Assembly (NCBI RefSeq): GCF_021277265.1
Contig: NZ_JAJSOH010000007.1
Span: 186,001 to 250,000 of the forward strand
Direction of reading: 5' to 3'
From: Kineosporia rhizophila
Lineage (GTDB): Bacteria > Actinomycetota > Actinomycetes > Actinomycetales > Kineosporiaceae
Length of the DNA stretch: 64,000 nt
Within the stretch, counting starts at the first letter, position 1, and every line of letters starts with the position of its first letter. This document shows, in pieces, positions 55,232-63,962 of the stretch. The notes under the pieces are model-generated. The model was not told the DNA's origin. It did not search any database and saw only the letters and a list, made by a program, of their open reading frames with translations. A program made the translations under genes and the position numbers.

Positions 55232-56278
55232 TCAGCTCGGCCGGATCACGACTTTCAGCGCCTGGTGGGCGGCGGCGTCGGCGAAGGTCTGGTACGCCTC
55301 GGCCATCTGCCCGAGGTGGAAGCGGTGGGTTCCCATCTTCTCGGCCGGGATCCGGCCACTGGCGACCATTCTCAGCAGGGTGGGGATCGAGACGGTGTCC
55401 ACCAGGCCCATCCGCAGCGTGATGTTGCGGATCCACAGGTCCTGCACCGGCAGCTCGACCGGCGCGCCGTGCACGCCCACGTTGGCGATCGTGCCGCCGG
55501 GGCGGGTCACCGCGACGGCGGTCAGCAGCGTCTGCGGGTAGCCGACCGCCTCGATCGCCACGTCGACGCCGAGACCGTCGGTCAGGGCCAGGATCTCGGC
55601 CACCGTGCCGGGCCCGGCCTCGACCGTGTCGGTGGCACCGAACTCCAGCGCCTTCTCCAGCCGGAACTTGTTGGAGTCGACCGCGATCACCCGGGAGGCG
55701 CCCCACAGGCCGGTGGTGAGCACCGCCGCCAGCCCGACGGCGCCGGCCCCGATCACGGCCACGGTGTCGCCCGGGCGCACGTCACCGGCCAGCACCCCGA
55801 CCTCGTACCCGGTGGGCAGCGAGTCGGCCAGGAAGATCGCCTGCTCGTCACTGACCGACTCCGGCACGGCGTACAGCGAGGTGTCGGCGTAGGGCACCCG
55901 CACGAACTCGGCCTGGGTGCCGTCGATCAGGTGGCCGAGGATCCAGCCGATGCCGCCGACGCTCTGGCAGTGCGAGGGCATGCCCTGCTGGCAGTAGCCG
56001 CAGCGGCCGCACCGGGTGACCGCCGGCACCAGGACCCGGTCGCCCACGGCGAACCCGGCGACGGCCGGGCCGACCGCGGTGACCGTGCCGACCGCCTCGT
56101 GCCCGAGGATCCGGCCCTCGGTGACGGCCGGCACGTCGCCCTGCAGGATGTGCAGGTCGGTGCCGCAGATCGTGGTGGTGTCGACCCGGACGACCGCGTC
56201 GGTGGGTTCGAGCAGGACCGGATCAGGAACGTCCTGCCAGGTGCCGTTCCCCGCGCTGTGGTAGACGAACGCCTTCAT
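55232..56278 (-). CDS. Zinc-dependent alcohol dehydrogenase (MDR family)
   Basis: A 348-residue medium-chain dehydrogenase. The catalytic zinc is held by Cys38 (TTTICGTD) and His60-Glu61 (GHEAVG); the structural zinc cysteines are in the RCGRCGYCQQGMPSHC loop (about 94-109). The Rossmann motif GAGAVGLAAV lies near 175. YCQQGMPSHCQSVGG and the C-terminal IRNITLRMGLVDT resemble the class that acts on aldehydes and alcohols with NAD. AAGGAG precedes the ATG. Substrate not determined; it may detoxify short-chain aldehydes. Confidence 0.92.
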   Translation of the reverse strand: MKAFVYHSAGNGTWQDVPDPVLLEPTDAVVRVDTTTICGTDLHILQGDVPAVTEGRILGHEAVGTVTAVGPAVAGFAVGDRVLVPAVTRCGRCGYCQQGMPSHCQSVGGIGWILGHLIDGTQAEFVRVPYADTSLYAVPESVSDEQAIFLADSLPTGYEVGVLAGDVRPGDTVAVIGAGAVGLAAVLTTGLWGASRVIAVDSNKFRLEKALEFGATDTVEAGPGTVAEILALTDGLGVDVAIEAVGYPQTLLTAVAVTRPGGTIANVGVHGAPVELPVQDLWIRNITLRMGLVDTVSIPTLLRMVASGRIPAEKMGTHRFHLGQMAEAYQTFADAAAHQALKVVIRPS

Positions 56279-56374
56279 GGCCGGCTCCTTCTCTCGCCCG
56301 GGCGCGGCCGACGGCGGCCGCCTCCGGGCCAGTGTCAGGGCGACCGGACGGGCCGGGCGTCTCACTTTGCGACA

Positions 56375-57442
56375 TCAGGGCACGCGGGCCAGCCAGGCCG
56401 GGTCGCGGTACTTGCTCTCGGCCAGCTGCTCGGCCTCGGCCCGGGTGGCCCCGTCCAGCTGGGCCGGTTCCAGGCCGTAGCTGGTGCGGAAGTGCTCCAG
56501 CATCGCCTCGATCACCTTCTCGCGGGGCAGGCCGGTCTGCGAGCGGATCGGGTCGACCCGCTTGACCGCGCTGCGGATGCCCTTGTCGGCCAGCTTCTCC
56601 CGGCCGATCCGGATGATGTCGAGCATCTTGGCCGCGTCGATGTCGTAGGACATGGTCACGTGGTGCAGCACCGCGCCCGAGGCCAGGCGCTTCTGCGCGG
56701 CGCCGCCGATCTTGCCGGCCGGTGAGGCGATGTCGTTGAGCGGCACGTAACTGGCGTCCACGCCGAGCTCGCGCAGGGCGCGGATCACCCAGGCGTCCAG
56801 GAACGCGTACGAGTCGGCGAAGCTCAGGCCCTCGACCAGGGTGGCCGGAACGTAGAGCGAGTAGGTGATGGTGTTACCGGGCTCGACGAACATGGCCCCA
56901 CCGCCGGAGATGCGGCGCACCACGGTGGCCTCGTGCCGGTCGGCGGCCTCCCGGTCGACCTCGTTCGACAGCGACTGGAACGAGCCGATGATCACCGCGT
57001 TCGAGGCCCAGTCCCACACCCGCAGGGTCGGCGGGCGCTCCCCGGCCCCGACCTGGCGGGCGATCACCTCGTCCAGCGCCATCTGCATGTGCGGGTGCTG
57101 CCGGCCGGTGTCGAGCAGCTCGAACCGGTGGTCGCGCCAGGCCGTCGAGCGCCCGAGGGCCCGCAGCACGGCCAGGCCCACGGCGGGCGGGTCGAAGCCG
57201 ACCATCACCGCGTCCTGCCGGCCGGACTCCACCGCCTCCACCAGCGTGGACAGCGGGGCGGAGGCGGAGACGCCCTCGAGGGCGTCGCTGATGCGGCCCA
57301 GGGCCTCGTCCGGCTCGAGGAAGAAGTCGCCGGACAGCACCACGTCGGCCAGCCGGCCCTGACGCACCGTCAGGTCGGCCACCACCAGCTTGCCGCCGGA
57401 GACCTTGTACTCACCGTGCAGACGGGAATCGGAGTTCACCAC
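56375..57442 (-). CDS. Lipoate-protein ligase with N-terminal accessory domain
   Basis: A 355-residue enzyme. The N-terminal 85 residues (HGEYKVSGGKLVVADLTVRQG, GDFFLEP, LGRISDALEG) match the small accessory domain normally at the C-terminus of LplA. The catalytic domain (about 100-340) has RRISGGGAMF and the lysine-containing GKIGGAAQK. It should activate lipoate (or octanoate) with ATP and attach it to E2 or GcvH lysines. Domain order is thus the reverse of E. coli LplA. The start is GTG, with a second GTG immediately following. No ribosome-binding site is obvious. Confidence 0.88.
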   Translation of the reverse strand: MVNSDSRLHGEYKVSGGKLVVADLTVRQGRLADVVLSGDFFLEPDEALGRISDALEGVSASAPLSTLVEAVESGRQDAVMVGFDPPAVGLAVLRALGRSTAWRDHRFELLDTGRQHPHMQMALDEVIARQVGAGERPPTLRVWDWASNAVIIGSFQSLSNEVDREAADRHEATVVRRISGGGAMFVEPGNTITYSLYVPATLVEGLSFADSYAFLDAWVIRALRELGVDASYVPLNDIASPAGKIGGAAQKRLASGAVLHHVTMSYDIDAAKMLDIIRIGREKLADKGIRSAVKRVDPIRSQTGLPREKVIEAMLEHFRTSYGLEPAQLDGATRAEAEQLAESKYRDPAWLARVP

Positions 57443-57505
57443 TGGGGCAACCGCCCCCGCCCGGCCGACATGCCCACCGAGATGCAGAGGAGGGCCACCT
57501 CACAG

Positions 57506-57964
57506 CTACAGATCGACCCCGAGCACGGGCCAGGTGTTCGGCACGAATCCCGCCCGCTGGTACATCCCGTGACCCTCCGCCGTGGCGAACAGCCTCGCCC
57601 GCACCGGGGGTGGCAGCTGCCGTCCCCAGTCCAGCACCGCTTCGAACACCGCAGTGGCGTAGCCGCGGCCCCGGAACTCGGGCAGCGTGCACACATTGCT
57701 GATGTAGAGGTCCTGGCCGAAGGGCCGGGACGGGCTCGGCTGGGACCGACTCAGCGATCCCAGCGCACCCGAGACCACCCGTCCCTCGACCCGGATCACC
57801 TTGATGCAGTGCTCGGTGCTGCCGATCAGGGCGGCGAACCAGCGCTCGGCGTGCTCCGGCCAGCCCGGCACCGTCTCCGTCGGGCCCATCGCGACGAACA
57901 TCTGGGTGCGCAGGTGCACCAGGTCGGGCAGGTCGGCCACGACTGCGTCATTCACCTCGGTCAT
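57506..57964 (-). CDS. GNAT-family N-acetyltransferase
   Basis: A 152-residue acetyltransferase. Strand-helix order and the acetyl-CoA-binding motif ISNVCTLPEFRGRGYATAVFEAV are clear, and GMYQRAGFVP marks the last strand. The N-terminus (VVADLPDLVHLRTQMF) fits the family. Upstream in-frame ATGs would add up to 25 residues, but MTEVNDAV is the usual kind of start. Acceptor unknown. It diverges from the HAD hydrolase gene. Confidence 0.82.
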   Translation of the reverse strand: MTEVNDAVVADLPDLVHLRTQMFVAMGPTETVPGWPEHAERWFAALIGSTEHCIKVIRVEGRVVSGALGSLSRSQPSPSRPFGQDLYISNVCTLPEFRGRGYATAVFEAVLDWGRQLPPPVRARLFATAEGHGMYQRAGFVPNTWPVLGVDL

Positions 57965-58077
57965 GTCCGGCATGGTAGGCATCCGGTGACCTGCCTCACG
58001 TCCGAGCACTCGGGCCCGCGACCGTGGTTGATGCAGCAACTAGATTGGCTGTGTCCCCTCACTGCAAGGAGCCAGGT

Positions 58078-58947
58078 TTGTCCAGCACCGCCGAGTCCGC
58101 CCCGACCACCCCGCAGGTCCGGGCCGGCCGCGAAGAGTTCGACCCGCGGCTGGTGGTGGCGGACATGGACGGCACCCTGCTGGACGGCGAGGGTCGCATC
58201 CCCGAGAGGTTCTGGCCGCTGCTGGAGCGGATGCACAGCCGGGGGATCGTCTTCGTACCCGCCAGCGGGCGGCAGTACGCCACCCTGAGCCGCCTGTTCG
58301 AGCGCGCCCCGGCCGACACCCCCTACGTCGCCGAGAACGGCACCTACCTGGTCAAGGACGGCCTCGAGCTGGCCTCGACCACGCTGGCGCGGGCGATCGT
58401 GGTGGAGGCCATCACCTACCTGCGGGAGCTGGGCCGCACCGAGCTGGAGCTCGGCGTGGTGCTGTGCGGCAAGCGCTCGGCCTATGTCGAGCGGGCGGAC
58501 GAGCCGTTCTTGTCGGAGGTGCGCAAATACTACGCCGCGCTGGAGGTCGTCGACGACCTGCTGGTGCCCGACGACGAGGTGCTCAAGATCGCGGTGTTCG
58601 ACTTCGGTGACGCCGAGACCGGGGCCGGGCCCCGGCTGGACCGGTTCCGCGAGGCCAGCCAGGTCGTGATCTCCAACCACCACTGGGTCGACATCATGGC
58701 CTCGGGTGCCAACAAGGGCGCCGCGGTGCAGCAGCTGCAGCAGCGCCTGGGCATCACCCGCGAGCAGACCGTGGCCTTCGGCGACTACCTGAACGACCTG
58801 GAGATGCTCGACACCGCCACCTGGTCGTTCGCGATGGCCAACGCCCACCCGGAGGTGCTGGCCCGGGCCGCGGCGATCGCCCCGGCCAACACCGAGCAGG
58901 GCATGCTCACCACCCTCACCGAACTGCTGGACCGCGCCGAGGGTTAG
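58078..58947 (+). CDS. Cof-type HAD phosphatase
   Basis: A 289-residue haloacid dehalogenase-like phosphatase of the Cof/IIB group. The nucleophile Asp29 and Asp31 are in VADMDGTLLDG; motif II is FVPASGRQY, motif III the KGAAVQQL lysine and motif IV GDYLNDLEML. The cap domain (about 105-200) determines substrate, typically a sugar phosphate or flavin phosphate. The TTG start is supported by AAGGAG six bases upstream; an in-frame GTG 54 bases earlier lacks one. Substrate unresolved. Confidence 0.9.
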   Translation: MSSTAESAPTTPQVRAGREEFDPRLVVADMDGTLLDGEGRIPERFWPLLERMHSRGIVFVPASGRQYATLSRLFERAPADTPYVAENGTYLVKDGLELASTTLARAIVVEAITYLRELGRTELELGVVLCGKRSAYVERADEPFLSEVRKYYAALEVVDDLLVPDDEVLKIAVFDFGDAETGAGPRLDRFREASQVVISNHHWVDIMASGANKGAAVQQLQQRLGITREQTVAFGDYLNDLEMLDTATWSFAMANAHPEVLARAAAIAPANTEQGMLTTLTELLDRAEG

Positions 58948-58999
58948 CCGGTGCCCCCGCGAGTGGCCGGGTCGCGGCGGGCGTGGGAGAACAGGGGGC

Positions 59000-59944
59000 G
59001 TGGAATCCGCCACCCGCACCGGCAGTTCTCTCGGCTCTGCGCCCACGACCGCTCCGGCACGCCCGAAATGGCGTGAACGCAGTACTCTCGTGCGCGGCCT
59101 GAGACTGCTGCGCACTCGCCGCCCAACCACCTTCACCGAGAAGGTGCGTTACAAGATGCTTCGTGACCATCGTCCTCTGGTGGTCACTTTCGCCGACAAG
59201 GCGGCCGTGCGTGACTACGTGGCCTCGCGCGTGGGGGAGCAGTACCTGCCCGGATCGTTCGGGATCCTCGACGACCCGGCGGATCTCGAGCGGCTCGACC
59301 TGCCCGAGAGCTACGTGGTCAAGCCCACCCACGGCAGCGGGGTGGCGCTGGTCGTCTCACCCCAGGCACCGGCCGAGGCGACCCTGCCGTCGGCGCAGTG
59401 GGGCTGGGTGTACCGGCACGTGCGGCCCGAAGCCGCCCCGATGGGCGAGGTGATCGCCATTGCGCGCGGCTGGCTGGGCAAGCTGTACGGCCAGGGCCCC
59501 AACCGGGAATGGGCCTACAGTCAGATCCGGCCCCGGGTGATCGTGGAGGAGATGCTCACCGACGCGCACGGTGGCATCCCCGACGACTACAAGTTCTTCG
59601 TCTTCCACGGCACCTGCCAGTACGTGCAGGTCGACGCCGGGCGCTTCGCCGAGCGTACCCACGACTTCTTCACCGCCGACTGGAAGCACCTGCCTCTAAG
59701 TGGCGGGCCGGCCTGGGCCGATCCGGAGCCCGGCCCGCCGGCCCGGCTGGACGAGATGATCGGTATCGCCGAGAAGCTTGGCAGCGAGACCGATTTCGTG
59801 CGGGTCGACCTGTACCACCTGCCCGACCGCATTGTTTTCGGTGAGCTGACCAGCTATCCGGCCGGGGGCGACAGCCCTTTCGATCCCGAGTCGTTCAATA
59901 CTGAGTTCGGACGGCACTGGCAGGTTCCCCGGAAATATCAGTGA
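59000..59944 (+). CDS. TupA-like ATP-grasp protein
   Basis: A 314-residue ATP-grasp enzyme of the TupA-like family, named for teichuronopeptide synthesis. The substrate/ATP fold has TFTEKVRYKMLRDHRPLVVTFADKAAVRDYV, YVVKPTHGSGVALVV (ATP lysine), VIVEEML (adenine-binding strand), DDYKFFVFHG and FVRVDLYHLPDRIVFGELTSYPAGG with the magnesium-binding acids. Members join an amino acid to a sugar or to another amine, often in surface polysaccharides. Start GTG. Its 3' end overlaps the convergent EamA gene by 50 bases. No other capsule gene is adjacent. Confidence 0.88.
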   Translation: MESATRTGSSLGSAPTTAPARPKWRERSTLVRGLRLLRTRRPTTFTEKVRYKMLRDHRPLVVTFADKAAVRDYVASRVGEQYLPGSFGILDDPADLERLDLPESYVVKPTHGSGVALVVSPQAPAEATLPSAQWGWVYRHVRPEAAPMGEVIAIARGWLGKLYGQGPNREWAYSQIRPRVIVEEMLTDAHGGIPDDYKFFVFHGTCQYVQVDAGRFAERTHDFFTADWKHLPLSGGPAWADPEPGPPARLDEMIGIAEKLGSETDFVRVDLYHLPDRIVFGELTSYPAGGDSPFDPESFNTEFGRHWQVPRKYQ

Positions 59945-60866
59945 CCAGCGGCTGGGGCGGGGGCACCTCGGACTTCTCGGCCCGGACCGCGGCGATACCG
60001 GCCAGAATGAACACGCCGCCCAGAATCTGCAGTGCACCGAGCTTCTCGTCGAGCAGCAGCCAGGCGAACAGTGCGGCGAAGGCCACCTCCAGCAGACCGA
60101 CGAACGAAGCCAGGCGCGAGCCCAGGGCCTCCGAGGCGGTGACTCCGACCGCGTAGGCCAGGGAGGTGGCCACCACCGCGAGCAGGAGCAGGGGAACCCA
60201 CCAGGGCGCGTTGATGCCGAACATGTCGAGCTCGCCGAAACTGGTTGTCACGGTAAGCAGTCCGGTGGCGCCGATCGCGGCCAGGGTCACGCCGCCGACC
60301 AGCAGGCCGGAGGCGGCCAGGGCGACCGGGGGCAGGCCGTCACCGGTACGGGCGGCGATCAGGAAATACACCGCGCAGCCGACCGCGGCGCAGAACGCGA
60401 ACAGCAGCCCGACCGGGTCGACCGGCTGCAGGGCGCCCGGCCCGATCACCAGCAGCAGGCCGGCGATCGCCAGCACCGATCCGAAAAGCACGGTGGGGGC
60501 GGGGATCCTGCGGGTTCGCGCCCAGGCGTGACCGACCAGGAGCAGCGGTGCCAGGAACTCGATCAGCAGCGCCGTCGAGACCGGGATGGTCTGGATCGCC
60601 GCGTAGTAGGCGAGCTGGGTGCAGGCCACCCCGGCCATGCCCATCATCAGCACCCGCCCCCGGGCCTGCCACAGCACCGCCCAGCGCCCGCGCAGGGCGA
60701 GCACGGCGAGCGGCAGCAGCAGGAGCCCGCCGGTCAGGGCCCGCGCGGTGACCGCCGCGACCGGCGACCAGCCCGCCTCGAGCAGCGGTTTGGCCAGGGT
60801 GCCGGAGGTGCCGAACGCGGCGGCGGCCAGCAGTGCGCAGAACAGGCCGGAGGACGTGGACTTCAT
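59895..60866 (-). CDS. EamA/DMT-family exporter
   Basis: A 323-residue ten-helix transporter of the EamA family: AAAFGTSGTLAKPLLEAGWSP, PVSTALLIEFLAPLLLV (end of repeat one) and TASEALGSRLASFVGLLEVAFAALFAWLLLDEKL (repeat two). It likely exports an amino acid or similar metabolite. GGTGAGGAG lies just before the ATG. It is divergent from the second CGNR regulator, as the MFS exporter is from the first. The gene's end lies inside the ATP-grasp gene on the other strand. Confidence 0.9.
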   Translation of the reverse strand: MKSTSSGLFCALLAAAAFGTSGTLAKPLLEAGWSPVAAVTARALTGGLLLLPLAVLALRGRWAVLWQARGRVLMMGMAGVACTQLAYYAAIQTIPVSTALLIEFLAPLLLVGHAWARTRRIPAPTVLFGSVLAIAGLLLVIGPGALQPVDPVGLLFAFCAAVGCAVYFLIAARTGDGLPPVALAASGLLVGGVTLAAIGATGLLTVTTSFGELDMFGINAPWWVPLLLLAVVATSLAYAVGVTASEALGSRLASFVGLLEVAFAALFAWLLLDEKLGALQILGGVFILAGIAAVRAEKSEVPPPQPLVTDISGEPASAVRTQY

Positions 60867-60955
60867 GGAGTCTCCTCACCGGAGCTCGACTGGGATGGTC
60901 AGGAGCGAAGAGCCTTATGCTCATGACGCTAGGAGTCGTCCGGTAAGGAGTCAAC

Positions 60956-61513
60956 TTGCATTTTGCCCCTGACACCGAGGAGGCGCTGGAGTTCCTCGTC
61001 GAGCTCGGCAACACCGATCCGGGCGCCAGCCGCAGCGGGCACGACGAACTGGCCACGGTGGCCGACCTGGCCGCGATCCTCGGGCGCTACGTGTTCTCCG
61101 GCCGCTTCGACCGCGACGAGGCCGAGCTGCAGGCCGTGCGCGAGACCCGCACGCAGCTGCGCCGGCTCTGGATGCTGGAACGCGACGCTGCTGTCGCCGA
61201 GGTCAACCGGCTGCTGCGCGAGGCCGGGGCCCTGCCGCAACTGGTTCGCCACGGCGGTTCCGACTGGCACCTGCACGGCGTCGACCCGCAGGCGCCCCTG
61301 GCCGTGCGCATGCAGGTGGAGGCGGCGCTGGCCTTCGTCGACGTGATCCGGACCGATGCAGGCGGCCGGCTGCGGGTGTGCGCGGCCGGAGACTGCACCG
61401 GGCTGCTGCTCGACCTCTCGCGCAACGGCTCCAAACGCTTCTGCAGTGTGCGCTGCGGCAACCGGATGAACATGATCGCCTTCCGGAAAAGGAGCCAGGA
61501 AGGCGACCTTTAG
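60956..61513 (+). CDS. CGNR zinc-finger regulator (divergent from EamA exporter)
   Basis: A 185-residue CGNR protein. N-terminal ABATE domain: ALEFLVELGNTDPG, then ELQAVRETRTQLRRLW. The zinc finger has RVCAAGDCTGLLLDLSRNGSKRFC and the canonical VRCGNRMNMIAFRKR. The start is TTG with AAGGAG seven bases upstream. The 89-base divergent region to the EamA gene contains TATGCT (60916-60921) as a possible -10. It is presumed to control the exporter. Confidence 0.9.
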   Translation: MHFAPDTEEALEFLVELGNTDPGASRSGHDELATVADLAAILGRYVFSGRFDRDEAELQAVRETRTQLRRLWMLERDAAVAEVNRLLREAGALPQLVRHGGSDWHLHGVDPQAPLAVRMQVEAALAFVDVIRTDAGGRLRVCAAGDCTGLLLDLSRNGSKRFCSVRCGNRMNMIAFRKRSQEGDL

Positions 61514-61520
61514 CCGCGGG

Positions 61521-62735
61521 TCACCGGCCGTACACCGTCATTGTGGCGCCGGTCGTGACCACCACCCGGTCGCGGGCGACCGTGAGCTCGTCGGCGGTGC
61601 CCTTCCACAGGTCACCCAGGACCGCCCCGCTGTCGGCGTCGATCACGGTCCCGTCGGCCAGATAGAGGACGCCCGCGGCCACGACCGCTGGTTCGCTCGC
61701 CCCTGCGGGTAGCCGGGTCTGCCAGACCCGTTCGCCGCTGAGCCGGGCATGATCGCACACCGCGTTGCCACAACGGGTGAACAGCAGTTCCGGACCGACC
61801 GCGAGCACGGCCTCGGTCTTCAGCCGGTACCGGAGGGCGCCGGTCCGGGCGTTGAGAGCGGCCACGGTGACCGGGAGGAAGCGGCTGTCGCCGGTGATGA
61901 CGACCGAACCGTCGGCCGCGGCCCGGATCGGGACGAGCGGCACCCGGCCGGTGTTCTTCCAGAGGATCCGCCCGTCGCTGAGCCGGCGGGAGGCCACAGC
62001 GGAAGGGCCGGATGCGCGGCAGTGCGTCATGATCAGCGCGGAACGGACCACCACGGGTAGGCCGGCTCCGCAGCCGGGGCTGAACTTCACCCATGAGGTG
62101 GAGCCGTCGCGCACGTCGAGGACGGCCGAATAGCCGCCCTCAACGCTGCTTCCGGTAGTCACGACGTGCCGCCCGGAGACCGAGAGCCACGACCAGGGGC
62201 CCGGTTCGCGGCTCTGCCAGAGCCGGCGGCCGTCACTGGTAGAGAAGGCGTGCACCCGGCCCTGTGTGGCTATGGGTGGGCGGCAGTTCAGGCCGACCGC
62301 CAGGAGTCGGTCGCCGCTGACGGTCAATTCGCCCCATTGGGTGTTGTCGCCGGTGGCGTCTACCTGTTTCTGCCAGATCAGGGCGCCGGAGCGGAGACTG
62401 CGGGCGGTCAGCCAGACGGTGACGGTGCCGGAGATCTGCCGGGTGCGCAGGGCGTAGAGGCGGTTGCCGCTGACCACGGGGGCGCCTTCGAAGCCCTTTT
62501 CCGTCTCGCAGGCCACCGGGCCACCGGTGAACTTCTGCTGAGCCCGTACCCCGGTGACGGTGGAGGGGGTGAGCTGGGAGGGAGCGGTGCTGCTGCGGCT
62601 GCGGGCGGCGTCGTGATCGGTCTGCCCCCAGTCGCCCCCGCGCGAGGCGGCGGTCGAGGCCGGGCCGGCCCCGGTGATCAGCGCCAGCAGGATGACAACG
62701 AGACCGGTTCGGCGTAGGTGCGCACGTGCGTCCAT
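61521..62735 (-). CDS. Secreted PQQ-type beta-propeller protein
   Basis: A 404-residue protein with an N-terminal signal peptide (LRRTGLVVILLALITGAGPASTAAS) and six or seven WD-like blades of the PQQ-repeat type: GALIWQKQVD, DGRRLWQSRE, DGRILWKNTG and LSGERVWQTRLP. It carries pairs of cysteines (ACETEKG, GLNCRPP, PGCGAG, MTHCRA, LFTRCGNAVCDH) that may form disulfides outside the cell. No quinone-binding enzyme residues are evident, so it is probably a structural or ligand-binding propeller. An in-frame GTG upstream would add 36 residues and bury the signal peptide. Confidence 0.83.
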   Translation of the reverse strand: MDARAHLRRTGLVVILLALITGAGPASTAASRGGDWGQTDHDAARSRSSTAPSQLTPSTVTGVRAQQKFTGGPVACETEKGFEGAPVVSGNRLYALRTRQISGTVTVWLTARSLRSGALIWQKQVDATGDNTQWGELTVSGDRLLAVGLNCRPPIATQGRVHAFSTSDGRRLWQSREPGPWSWLSVSGRHVVTTGSSVEGGYSAVLDVRDGSTSWVKFSPGCGAGLPVVVRSALIMTHCRASGPSAVASRRLSDGRILWKNTGRVPLVPIRAAADGSVVITGDSRFLPVTVAALNARTGALRYRLKTEAVLAVGPELLFTRCGNAVCDHARLSGERVWQTRLPAGASEPAVVAAGVLYLADGTVIDADSGAVLGDLWKGTADELTVARDRVVVTTGATMTVYGR

Positions 62736-62855
62736 GATCGGGAACCCCACTACGACGGCGGTGTGTGTTCCCTCAAACGCGCTCGGTGCCGATCTGGTTG
62801 TCCGGATGGTCCGCCGGGCTGAGGGCCGGTGAGGTCGGGGCACCGGCCCGCAGCC

Positions 62856-63317
62856 TCAGGCGTGCCGGGGGTCGTGCGGCAGAACGGTGGAGACGTCCGT
62901 GTAGAAGTGGTTGATCTGATCGACCACGGCCTCCAGCTTGTCCAGGTCCAGCGGCTTGGTCACGAACGCGCTCGCGTGCCGGTGGTAGCTGGCCAGGACG
63001 TCGGACTCGGCGTCCGAGGTGGTGAAGACGACCACCGGGATGGCCCGCAGCCGTTCCTCGGACTTGATCGCGGTCAGGGCCTCACGGCCGTCGAGCCGGG
63101 GCATGTTCAGGTCGAGCACGATCAGGTCCGGCCGGGGGGCGCCGGCGTGCGGGCCCTCGCGCCGCAGGAACTCCAGCGCGGCCTGCCCGTCACCGGCGAC
63201 GTGCAGGTCCGGTGGGGTGCTCGCGCGTTCGAGAGCTTCGGTGATCATCAGTACGTCGCCGGGGTCGTCCTCGACGAGCAGGACGACCGGGACACGGGAA
63301 CGGGTTTGGGACGCCAC
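62856..63317 (-). CDS. Rcp1-type single-domain response regulator
   Basis: A 153-residue stand-alone receiver. VVLLVEDDPGDVLMITEALE is the acid pair plus the GD motif typical of Rcp1 (phytochrome-associated) regulators; the phosphoacceptor Asp is in LIVLDLNMPRLDG near 70, Thr in VVVFTTSDAE and the Lys in FVTKPLD. No output domain exists, so it acts through protein contacts, usually with a hybrid or bacteriophytochrome-type kinase. No kinase is adjacent. GTG start preceded by AGAGAGGA. Confidence 0.9.
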   Translation of the reverse strand: MASQTRSRVPVVLLVEDDPGDVLMITEALERASTPPDLHVAGDGQAALEFLRREGPHAGAPRPDLIVLDLNMPRLDGREALTAIKSEERLRAIPVVVFTTSDAESDVLASYHRHASAFVTKPLDLDKLEAVVDQINHFYTDVSTVLPHDPRHA

Positions 63318-63488
63318 GTGGGGGCGGTCCTCTCTGAGCGGTTACTGCAGGTCGTGGTGGATCCCGCGGTTTGCTGCACGGGTGACCGCACATGATCGCA
63401 CACGCCTGACCTGCGGCGATAAACAACAGTTGTCGTCCTGTGCTGTTTCTCAGGTTGCGGGCAGTTGATCTTGCGGTGAAGTACGCAG

Positions 63489-63962
63489 ATGGACGGTTTG
63501 CCCGGCAATGTGAGCTCTGACGGTCTGCTGATCGCGGCCCATGCAGTGGTGCTGGTCGCCGCAGTGGCTCTGGCCGTGTACGGCATAGTCCGGGCGGTCC
63601 GGAGCAACCGGGAGATCGACCGCGAACGCTTGGCTCTGGGTCTGCAGACCCGGGACGTGACCCCGAACCGAGCCCGGAAGGCCCGGATCCGGGCACTGCT
63701 GCGTGATCCCGGCAAGAGCGAGGACGCGACTGAGGTGGGCGAACTGCGGCTGGCGGCGATGACGCTGAGATCGCAGCGCGGTCTCGTGCTCAACTTCCTG
63801 CCTCTGGCTGTAGTGCAAGGGTTCGGTGCCTTCGACGATCCCGGTCCGCGACGGATCACCTTCACTGTTCTGTTCATCGTGTTCATGGTCGTGAGCGCCG
63901 TGCTTCTCGAGCGGGACGCCCGCCTGGGCACGGCCTTCCTGCGCCGCTGCCCCTCCCGTTGA
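63489..63962 (+). CDS. Small membrane protein of unknown function
   Basis: A 157-residue protein with one clear N-terminal helix (about 12-34; LIAAHAVVLVAAVALAVYGIV), a basic cytoplasmic middle (RSNREIDRERLALGLQ to LRDPGKSEDATEVGELRLAAM) and one or two C-terminal helices (about 100-115 and 124-142; ITFTVLFIVFMVVSAVLLE). No family recognised and no catalytic motif. It is separated from the lone response regulator by a 171-base gap with no identified gene. Confidence 0.6.
   Translation: MDGLPGNVSSDGLLIAAHAVVLVAAVALAVYGIVRAVRSNREIDRERLALGLQTRDVTPNRARKARIRALLRDPGKSEDATEVGELRLAAMTLRSQRGLVLNFLPLAVVQGFGAFDDPGPRRITFTVLFIVFMVVSAVLLERDARLGTAFLRRCPSR

Noticed and set aside
59000..60866. RiPP or peptide biosynthetic cluster from an ATP-grasp gene next to an exporter
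   Set aside because: The ATP-grasp protein is TupA-like, the exporter pairs with a CGNR regulator, and no precursor peptide or other maturation enzyme is seen.
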